Source: Brucella sp. BE17 | Lineage (GTDB): Bacteria > Pseudomonadota > Alphaproteobacteria > Rhizobiales > Rhizobiaceae | Reading direction: 5' to 3' | Assembly: GCF_039545455.1 (NCBI RefSeq) | Contig: NZ_CP154467.1 | Span: 1,674,001 to 1,738,000 of the forward strand | DNA: 64,000 nucleotides | The notes under the pieces: model-generated | What the model was told of the DNA's origin: nothing | The model's input: the letters and a program-made list of their open reading frames with translations, nothing else | Database searches by the model: none | Program-made: the position numbers and the translations under genes | Part shown: piece by piece, positions 57,791-64,000 of the stretch | Layout of the letters: each line of letters begins with the position of its first letter | How positions within the stretch are numbered: position 1 is the first letter of the stretch

Positions 57791-59674
57791 CTATATATCG
57801 ACCGCGACCATCATTTGTGAAATTGTAGTAAGCCACCCCCTGATCTCATTCTGAGGATCTGTTACCGCAAGCCTATCGAGGGTCATACGAGACATCGCCG
57901 CATTATTAAGGCAGCGCTTCGCTGCACTCTCTTTCTTCCGCCGCTTCTCCTCATCAAGATTGTCCCAAGGATCAGCACCATTAGCCGCATGGACTGCCTG
58001 CGCCACGATTTTCGGTACATCGTCGAAATCACCGAAGGGTGCTGCAAATGCAATGTTTATCTGGTTCATAGCGTAGGCCTCATTAATGGCCTCATGGTGC
58101 AGGTAACTTTCCAACTCACGCTTCTGTGTTGCAACGGCCTGACATCCAGCGCGGGCGTTAACTGCATTCATATGATCGGCATACTTCGGCAGACCCGGCG
58201 GAGAATTGTCACGATCACAAATGTGAAACTCTGGCCTATTGAACGGGGCCAGACGCGATGCCCATAACGCTAGGTTACTACCCCCAAGTGGCACGAAGAT
58301 GAGTTCCCCATCTAACTCTAGTTTTTCGAGGTCGCACACTTCTTCGCCTGCGGCGATAAGTATTCGAGATACACCTTTGAGAAATGCAATGTCATGTGGA
58401 CCTTCCACGCCGATAAAGATTTTAACATTGTGGTCGGGAAGAACTCCCAGAGATTTTGCTATTTCAGCGGACGTTGCTTCATTGCCTTCGTTGACCGAAC
58501 GAATTCCGCCTTCTCCTCGCTGTATGAATCGAAGATCAGTCTCGTCCAGATAACGGGCCAACATAGGAGTATGCGTGGTAACTATGACTTGTTTACCTTC
58601 TCCATCCGAGAGTTCTCGAAGAGCGTTCAATAGTAGGCGTTGGTTTCTAGGATGCTGGCTGGTCTCAGGTTCCTCAATAGCATAGATTACCGATGCTGAG
58701 CCTTTCTCGACAGCAGCCTTCTCGGCTTTCGCCCGAAAGAAATTGAGGAGGACGAGGCGTTTTACGCCGCTGCCACGTTTATTTAGCGGAATGCCTTCGT
58801 CACCAGTAATACTCGTAGAAAATAACGTATCCCATTTCTTGGTCGTGATGACGGGATTGAGGGTTTCAGCAATGGACGCATCCATTTCCCGCAACTTCTC
58901 TACAGTTGCGGTAGCAATTTTATTCACCTCACCTTCAACGTAATCTCGAATTTCCTGCAACTTTGGCTCGACGGCCTTGATCGCTTCTCTAATTGCGGCC
59001 TTTAGAGGATCTTGAGCTTCCGCGTCTTGATCTGTGCTAGCTCGGTCTGACTTAAACAGTGCGAACGTTGGCAGGTATTGCTGCAACTCAGCCCAAACCT
59101 GTTTACTCCCTTCTGCATCAAGAGGCACCGCGACCGTTGCTAGTTTAAGGTCGTCACAGCTCTGCCAAATCGCCGCTCGCACGAGGGCGTTTGCTCTCTT
59201 GTCCACACCATCCAAATTCACGCCGAGATCGGCCGCCCGTTTGGCAAGGTCCGCTTTTTTGAGAGTAAGAAGGTCGTTATACCCTTCTACTGTCGGATGG
59301 TCAGCCAATGCTTCTATCGCAGTGATCTTCGGCGTCCCGAGGCTTCCATTGTAGGTCTTCTGAATCACAAGCGTTCCGTTCGCACTCAGAAGATACTCCC
59401 CAGAGAGCGTGGTAGGAAATTCAGCATCCACCACCATCTGCTCAGGAAGATGATCGAATTCGCATGTTATGCGCATCTGTTTGGGATCACCTGCCTTGCA
59501 GGCGTCATCCTTGTCAGGCGAAGCAGTTTCAAAGAAGATTGCCAGCGCGTCCATGAGAGTAGATTTACCTACGTCATTTCTACCAACAAGCGCGGTCAAA
59601 TTACCAAAGCGTACCGTGACAGGTGCTGAGTAACAACGAAAGTTCTCAACTGTAAGACCAATTAGACGCATCAT
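57791..59674 (-). CDS. OLD-family ATP-dependent endonuclease (ABC-type ATPase + TOPRIM)
   Basis: 627 residues. N-terminal ABC-type ATPase: Walker A GRNDVGKS (31-38) after TVENFRCYSAPVTVRFGNLT, signature-like NKRGSGVKRLVLL (298-310), Walker B with YAIEEPETSQHP (331-342) and H-loop VTTHTP. C-terminal TOPRIM: E424 (IGVEGPHDIAFLKG) and D487/D489 (HICDRDNSPP). OLD nucleases act in phage defence, for example Gabija GajA, but no UvrD-type GajB is present. It precedes the HamA-like frame on the same strand by 40 bp and so appears to be the first gene of one operon with hamA and hamB. Confidence 0.87.
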   Translation of the reverse strand: MMRLIGLTVENFRCYSAPVTVRFGNLTALVGRNDVGKSTLMDALAIFFETASPDKDDACKAGDPKQMRITCEFDHLPEQMVVDAEFPTTLSGEYLLSANGTLVIQKTYNGSLGTPKITAIEALADHPTVEGYNDLLTLKKADLAKRAADLGVNLDGVDKRANALVRAAIWQSCDDLKLATVAVPLDAEGSKQVWAELQQYLPTFALFKSDRASTDQDAEAQDPLKAAIREAIKAVEPKLQEIRDYVEGEVNKIATATVEKLREMDASIAETLNPVITTKKWDTLFSTSITGDEGIPLNKRGSGVKRLVLLNFFRAKAEKAAVEKGSASVIYAIEEPETSQHPRNQRLLLNALRELSDGEGKQVIVTTHTPMLARYLDETDLRFIQRGEGGIRSVNEGNEATSAEIAKSLGVLPDHNVKIFIGVEGPHDIAFLKGVSRILIAAGEEVCDLEKLELDGELIFVPLGGSNLALWASRLAPFNRPEFHICDRDNSPPGLPKYADHMNAVNARAGCQAVATQKRELESYLHHEAINEAYAMNQINIAFAAPFGDFDDVPKIVAQAVHAANGADPWDNLDEEKRRKKESAAKRCLNNAAMSRMTLDRLAVTDPQNEIRGWLTTISQMMVAVDI

Positions 59675-59739
59675 CCGCCTCCCGAAACAACTACAAGTAT
59701 CTCTACAACTTCAGTCGGGTCAATGATTTTGCGGCGGAA

Positions 59740-60053
59740 CCGCCGATAGCAAAATGCCTCATGTAAGGGGCAACCCAGCCATTGCCCGACATGAGCGAGA
59801 TCAGGTTGGAAAGCTGCTGGCTTTGCGAAGCGAAAAGCTGGTTGCCGACCTAGGTGCCTTGCAGCGCGCTGGCGGTATTCTGGCTCTGGGCGACCAAAGC
59901 CGAGTCACACCGACAGATGACGGCAGATGCACAGTTTCTGTCCCCGGACCTCGACAAAGAGCGGATCGCGCTTCGCAGCCCAGACTGCTCGGAGATTTTG
60001 GCAACTTGCCCCTCTATTGACTGAACTGTCTGCTGGACCGACACAGCGAGCAA
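59740..60053 (-). pseudogene. trbJ: Decayed TrbJ-like fragment
   Basis: Minus-strand translation gives DSALVAQSQNTASALQGT, a TAG stop (59850-59852), then in the same frame VGNQLFASQSQQLSNLISLM. This matches the C-terminal part of conjugal TrbJ proteins (SALV..SQ.A.GALQA.QAGNQLLALQSQQLADL). The upstream part is degenerate and the N-terminus is absent. In trb operons trbJ lies ahead of trbL, so its place after the DUF2274 gene is out of order. No gene seems active in 59675-60059. Confidence 0.5.
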
Positions 60054-60059
60054 ATGTCA

Positions 60060-60311
60060 TCATAGCGCATCATTGCTTACTCTAGCTATCTTGGCGTGCT
60101 GTTGGACACGCCGCGCCTTGGCAAAGCCGCGATCCGTAGCGATGAACCGCTCCAGCATCGGCACGATCAGTCTGGCAGGCTCGATGGGCGCGCCGCCATC
60201 GGCCAAGAGAGCACCATAGTCTATCAGATCGCGGTGGAGCGCGCCCGGCAGCTCCACCGTCACTTTGACGGGTTTGTTCTCAACAAGCGGCCCAAGTTTC
60301 AGCTTTGTCAT
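60060..60311 (-). CDS. DUF2274-family protein of the trb operon
   Basis: 83 residues: MTKLKLGPLVENKPVKVTVE followed by LPGALHRDLIDYGALLA. The DUF2274 family regularly follows trbI in rhizobial and proteobacterial conjugative elements. Its basic N-terminus and the helix pair recall a ribbon-helix-helix-like DNA-binding protein, though the function is unknown. Start at 60309-60311, 2 bp after the trbI stop. Confidence 0.85.
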   Translation of the reverse strand: MTKLKLGPLVENKPVKVTVELPGALHRDLIDYGALLADGGAPIEPARLIVPMLERFIATDRGFAKARRVQQHAKIARVSNDAL

Positions 60312-60313
60312 GG

Positions 60314-61447
60314 TCAGTTCCTGTAAGGTTCGAGTACAAGGTCGCGGGTGACGATGACCCTGACGGGATAGCCCGGCCGGATGGTCAGGGTCGGCGCGAC
60401 CTGCAACTGGCGCTGGACGATCTGCTGTCCGGCCTGATTGATGGTGTCCTGCGCCCCGTCGCGGATGGCGCGGATCAGGCGGTCTTCGTCGTCGGTCGCC
60501 AGTTCCGTGCCGATGCCGAGCAGCGTGGACAGGCCCGCCGCTTTCATCAGATCCCACCAGTGGTAATCGACGCCACCCTCAAGCCCGGCATAGCCGGAAG
60601 CGTCCGCACCGGGCTGGCGCTCCAGCACGATGGATCGGCCGTTGGGCAGAATCAGGCGGTTCCAGACCAGGAGCACACGGCGCTGGCCGAACTGCACACT
60701 GGCGTCATACTGGCCGATTAACCGTGTTCCCTGAGGGATCAGGAGCAGGCTGCCGGTCGGGCTGTCATAGACATTTTCCGTGACCTGCGCGGTGATCTGG
60801 CCAGGCAGATCGGAACGGATGCCGGTAATCATCGCCGCCGGTATCACGGCCCCTGCCTGAAGGATATAGGGCGAGGCTGGCGCCATGATCCGGTCGGTGG
60901 CGACGGTCTGCCGATCCACCGGACCATTGAGAAATGCCGTGTGCCGGTCCTGCGTTGCGGGCTGACCGCCAAGGTCAAGGCCAGCGAGGCCCGGCACACT
61001 GGAGCCAGGTGTTGTCATTATCCTCTGCCCCGACTGGAAGAACACGGTGCTAAGACGTGCTGCTTCTTCCTCGGCAAGACGTCGCTCCTCGGCAGGATCA
61101 CGGGCTGGTGTCGCCATAGCGGACGGCGTAACGGGCTGCCCCCTGTTCTGGGCGTCGAGGATCGGGCCGCCGAGGTCTCCCGGCAAAGCTGGTCCCAGAA
61201 CCGGCCCAGTATAATCACGCGGCAGACCGGCCAGCCCGTCCGCTGTCGGGCGGTTCTCGGTCGAATAAAGTTCTTCGCCGCTGCCATTCATATCGCGGGT
61301 CTGGAGCGCATAGATCAGTGCGCCACCAATGCCGAGGAGCGCGACAGCGCCAACACCAGCCAGCATCTTGCGCGACAGGCGAGTGACACGCGGCGGCTCG
61401 GCACGCAGGCGCATGGGAGGCGCATTGGTGGTCGTCTCTTCGCTCAT
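60314..61447 (-). CDS. trbI: Conjugal transfer protein TrbI (VirB10-like)
   Basis: 377 residues. A cytoplasmic N-terminus, one membrane segment (MLAGVGAVALLGIGGALIYAL, residues 28-48), a Pro-rich periplasmic linker and the C-terminal TrbI/VirB10 barrel: SPYILQAGAVIPAAMITGIR, GSLLLIPQGTRLIGQYDASV and RLILPNGRSIVLERQPGADA. It spans both membranes in the type IV secretion channel. ATG 61445-61447 overlaps the trbG stop as ATGA. Confidence 0.95.
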   Translation of the reverse strand: MSEETTTNAPPMRLRAEPPRVTRLSRKMLAGVGAVALLGIGGALIYALQTRDMNGSGEELYSTENRPTADGLAGLPRDYTGPVLGPALPGDLGGPILDAQNRGQPVTPSAMATPARDPAEERRLAEEEAARLSTVFFQSGQRIMTTPGSSVPGLAGLDLGGQPATQDRHTAFLNGPVDRQTVATDRIMAPASPYILQAGAVIPAAMITGIRSDLPGQITAQVTENVYDSPTGSLLLIPQGTRLIGQYDASVQFGQRRVLLVWNRLILPNGRSIVLERQPGADASGYAGLEGGVDYHWWDLMKAAGLSTLLGIGTELATDDEDRLIRAIRDGAQDTINQAGQQIVQRQLQVAPTLTIRPGYPVRVIVTRDLVLEPYRN

Positions 61448-62463
61448 GACGGCTCCTCCCCGGTATTCGCGGGCTGAGCCGCATGCCTTTGTTCAACGCG
61501 GATAATCCTGACGGTCTGCTGACGATCGCCGCTGCCCAGGCGCAGCTCGGCCGCGCCGAACAGGCGATCTACGATCAAGACGTTCTGATGGATACGGCTG
61601 TTGACGATCTGCGGCTCGCCGTTCGATCCAAGCACGAAGATCGGCGGCATCTCGCCCTGCACAATCCCGGCCGGGAAAACGACATAGACGCGGCGTCCAT
61701 CGTCGAAGACGGAAACCGGCCGCCATGGCGGGCTATCGCCCTGCACCTGCAAGGAGTAGCGATAGTTGCGCGCGGCCTCGGCTGGAATGATCGGCGCGGC
61801 GGGAGCCGTCTGGCGTTGACCGGCAGGCAGCGCAGGATAGGACCAGGACACAGACGGCATATAGAGCGCCTCACGCGCCCGCAACTCGATCATGTAGGTG
61901 CGCCGGTCGGTCGTCACCACGAGATTGGTCGAGATATCGGGCCGGGTAGGCTTGACGAGAATGTGGACGCGGCGCGTTGTTCCCGATCCGCTCTCGGTGT
62001 CGCCGATGATCCAGCGGGCGGTGTCGCCAGCGGCAATCGGTCCCGCGCCGGTCAGGCTCTCGCCAGGCTCCAGCGCGATATTGGTGATCTGGCCCGGCGC
62101 GGCATAGACTTGATAGAGCGCGCCTTCCGACCACGGATAGATCTGGATAGCGTTATAGTAGCCTTCCCGGCGCGGCTCGACGCGGGCCGCGGCATTGGCA
62201 TTCTCGACGCGACCTGCCGGCGTTCCGGCAGCGGTGCCGCCGCGTGCCACTGTCCACGCGGGCGGCGTGTGCAATGCCCGGGGCCGGTCGTCGGTGACGG
62301 CGGCCTGCACCACGGGCAATGCGGGAACATCGGCATCATAGCTGAACTGTGGCGTGCGGTTGGTTGCGCAACCGGCCAGCATGGTCGCCGACAACAACAA
62401 AGCCGCCAAAGCGGGTTTACGGAAAACCGGCAAGCCGGAATTACGAACCATTGTGCGGGTCAT
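61444..62463 (-). CDS. trbG: Conjugal transfer lipoprotein TrbG (VirB9-like)
   Basis: 339 residues. Lipoprotein signal LAALLLSATMLAGC, then the VirB9 beta domains: YNAIQIYPWSEGALYQVYAA and YSLQVQGDSPPWRPVSVFDD, with RVYVVFPAGIVQGEMPPIFV. I chose ATG 62461-62463, which overlaps the trbF stop as ATGA; an ATG 21 bases upstream is possible. It forms the outer-membrane ring with TrbI. Confidence 0.94.
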   Translation of the reverse strand: MTRTMVRNSGLPVFRKPALAALLLSATMLAGCATNRTPQFSYDADVPALPVVQAAVTDDRPRALHTPPAWTVARGGTAAGTPAGRVENANAAARVEPRREGYYNAIQIYPWSEGALYQVYAAPGQITNIALEPGESLTGAGPIAAGDTARWIIGDTESGSGTTRRVHILVKPTRPDISTNLVVTTDRRTYMIELRAREALYMPSVSWSYPALPAGQRQTAPAAPIIPAEAARNYRYSLQVQGDSPPWRPVSVFDDGRRVYVVFPAGIVQGEMPPIFVLGSNGEPQIVNSRIHQNVLIVDRLFGAAELRLGSGDRQQTVRIIRVEQRHAAQPANTGEEPS

Positions 62464-63149
62464 TGGCTCATCTCCCGCGACCATGAAATTGCATTGACGT
62501 AGATACCGAGCGGATTGGCGCGCAGGCGCTCAGCATCGCGCGGCGTCTGGATTACGATGGTCAGGATCGCCGTCCAGCGTTCGGTCGCGGAGAGCTGGCC
62601 ATTTTCGTAATGGCGCTCGGTCCAGGCGACACGGAAGCTGTCATTCGAGGCTCGGATCACCGACGAAACCTCGACCGCAATCTGCTGCCGTCCGACCCTG
62701 GTGAACGGGTCATTGGCACGGGCATAATCATTGAGGGTCGCAGCACCCCGATCCGTAGTGAACTCATAGGCGCGCAGCCAGTTCTGGCGCACGATGATGG
62801 CGTCGGACGCGATCGAGCGCGTCTGCTCGATGAAGCGGCCGAGATGAAAAGCGATCTGGGGATCGGTCGGGCGATAGTCGGCGACGGCCGGCGCAACAGC
62901 CTGCGACTGCCCGAGATTGTCGACCTGCACCACCCAAGGCACTACGGTCCCACGCGCCGACTGCCAGACCAGCGCGGAGGCAAAGCCAGCGGACAGGATC
63001 AGTGAGCCGACGGCCATGATGCGCCAGTTCTTTGCCTGCACGCGAGCCGAGCCGATACGCTCGTCCCAAGCTTGGGCAGCTTTCTGATAGGGCGTCTCGG
63101 GTTCGGGCGATTTGCCGTAATGGGCCGATGGACGTTTGAAGATGTTCAT
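62460..63149 (-). CDS. trbF: Conjugal transfer protein TrbF (VirB8-like)
   Basis: 229 residues. MNIFKRPSAHYGKSPEPETP YQKAAQAWDERIGSARVQAK (in parts) is the standard start; a membrane segment IMAVGSLILSAGFASALVWQ follows, then the VirB8/TrbF NTF2-like domain with VPWVVQVDNLGQSQAVAPAV. A core inner-membrane piece of the secretion channel. ATG 63147-63149 overlaps the trbL stop. Confidence 0.94.
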   Translation of the reverse strand: MNIFKRPSAHYGKSPEPETPYQKAAQAWDERIGSARVQAKNWRIMAVGSLILSAGFASALVWQSARGTVVPWVVQVDNLGQSQAVAPAVADYRPTDPQIAFHLGRFIEQTRSIASDAIIVRQNWLRAYEFTTDRGAATLNDYARANDPFTRVGRQQIAVEVSSVIRASNDSFRVAWTERHYENGQLSATERWTAILTIVIQTPRDAERLRANPLGIYVNAISWSREMSQ

Positions 63150-64000
63150 GAGCGGTCACTTTCAGAAAGATTGATGGAGGAGCCGCCGCCATGGCTGTCG
63201 CCAGAGCGCACGGCATGGGCGGCCATCGACGTGCCCTGGCCGAGTGTCTGTTTGCGCTGCATCTGCTTTGCCCATGCCGGAGAACCGCCAGCCTGCGCGG
63301 CGGGTGACAGGGCCGCGCTCGCAGCCTCGCTCGCACCTCCGACTGTTCCAGCCGTCGAAGAGCCGCCGCTGACGCCGAAGCCGGCACGCGCTCCATCGGA
63401 AAAGCTGGACTTGACGCTTTCCGATGCCTTCGAGGCAGCACGTTTCAGGGGCGATGCGGCGGCGGAGCCTGCGGCACGGGCAACACCACCCAGACCCGAA
63501 GCAACACCGGCAGCGCCGGACTGGCCAAGCGAACCGACACTATAGGCGGCGCTCGCCGCACCTGCGGCGGCAGCACCACCCCGTACGGCAGCCGCTCCAC
63601 CAGAGAGCGCTGCTGCTCCTCCCTTCGCGGCCATGCCTGCGGCGGCACCCCCGGCAAGCATCATGCCGCCTGCGGCAAGGCCGGTTCCAACGGCAGCACC
63701 TGCGCCCAGCTGCGGGCCGCCGGAAACGAGACCGGACGCGATACCGGGACCGAATATGCCGAGGCCGAGAAGGGAAAGGGCTGCCAGCACGATCGCCATG
63801 GCATCGTCGATGGTCGGCGTCACGCCGCCGAAGCCTGCCGTGAACTGTGAAAACAGCGTCGAGCCGATACCGATGATGACGGCCAGCACCAGCACCTTGA
63901 TGCCGGAGGAAACGACATTGCCGAGCACGCGCTCGGCCATGAAGGCGGTCTTACCGAACAGGCCGAACGGGATGAGTACAAAGCCCGCCAGCGTGGTCAG
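63146..64000 (-). CDS. trbL: Conjugal transfer membrane protein TrbL (VirB6-like, partial)
   Basis: 284 C-terminal residues; the 5' part is off the window. LTTLAGFVLIPFGLFGKTAF MAERVLGNVVSSGIKVLVLA (in parts) and membrane segments are followed by a long Ala/Gly/Ser-rich tail (GGAAAVRGGAAAAGAASAA), typical of TrbL. It is a polytopic inner-membrane protein of the transfer channel. The order trbL-trbF-trbG-trbI matches rhizobial and Tn4371-like elements. Confidence 0.93.
   Translation of the reverse strand: MTTLAGFVLIPFGLFGKTAFMAERVLGNVVSSGIKVLVLAVIIGIGSTLFSQFTAGFGGVTPTIDDAMAIVLAALSLLGLGIFGPGIASGLVSGGPQLGAGAAVGTGLAAGGMMLAGGAAAGMAAKGGAAALSGGAAAVRGGAAAAGAASAAYSVGSLGQSGAAGVASGLGGVARAAGSAAASPLKRAASKASESVKSSFSDGARAGFGVSGGSSTAGTVGGASEAASAALSPAAQAGGSPAWAKQMQRKQTLGQGTSMAAHAVRSGDSHGGGSSINLSESDRS

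Noticed and set aside
57791..59674. Gabija system (GajA) as an explanation for the OLD gene
   Set aside because: Gabija needs a UvrD/PcrA-type GajB directly after gajA. The helicase here is a long Ski2-like protein with a PD-(D/E)XK gene in between.
53000..60000. CRISPR array or Cas genes near the defence cassette
   Set aside because: No regularly spaced direct repeats and no Cas-type protein were seen in the island or elsewhere in the window.

Overview
The window reads as an alphaproteobacterial chromosome, most likely Brucella/Ochrobactrum (Brucellaceae). The grounds are recalled protein similarity (4-hydroxyproline epimerase, an F1 beta subunit with an Ala/Lys/Pro-rich N-terminal extension), the split atpHAGDC layout and the short palindromic repeats between atp genes. 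No database search was run.

Layout. 1-4277: end of a LivH-type permease gene, hydroxyproline catabolism (epimerase plus FAD-dependent D-amino-acid oxidase) with a divergent GntR regulator, then a MarR regulator. 4486-9743: atpHAGDC for F1 of ATP synthase. 9968-25476: core genes, namely a small membrane protein, priA, a small transaldolase, an MBL-fold protein, lptE-leuS, a YggS protein, acs, an SdhAF4-like assembly factor, htpX, an RsmB-like methyltransferase and a heparinase II/III-family protein.

25658-51524: four blocks of catabolic genes. (i) A tightly packed operon joins an M81 peptidase, a peptide/nickel-type ABC transporter (SBP, two permeases, fused double ATPase), 2-keto-3-deoxygalactonate kinase, KDPGal aldolase and RidA. 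(ii) A D-threonine-aldolase-like PLP enzyme faces an RpiR regulator. (iii) An AraC-headed polyol operon holds a ribose-type ABC transporter, a ribitol-dehydrogenase-like SDR, an FGGY kinase and a second SDR. (iv) A second ribose-type ABC system has its ATPase and one permease fused in a single 845-residue protein, plus a separate permease, an amidohydrolase and a SorC-type regulator.

51849-64000: accessory DNA. It opens with fragments of an IS3-type transposase and a frameshifted serine recombinase. Next comes a minus-strand cassette of three genes: an OLD-family ATPase/TOPRIM nuclease, a HamA-like PD-(D/E)XK nuclease and a HamB-like SF2 helicase. This is a Hachiman-like anti-phage arrangement with an extra OLD gene in front. 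hamA is split by a complete 1238-bp IS3-family element flanked by a 3-bp GAC duplication; removing the IS and one GAC restores one 284-codon frame. The window ends in the trbL-F-G-I-DUF2274 part of a conjugation operon, with a decayed trbJ-like fragment out of its usual order. The defence cassette therefore appears to be cargo of an integrative conjugative element.
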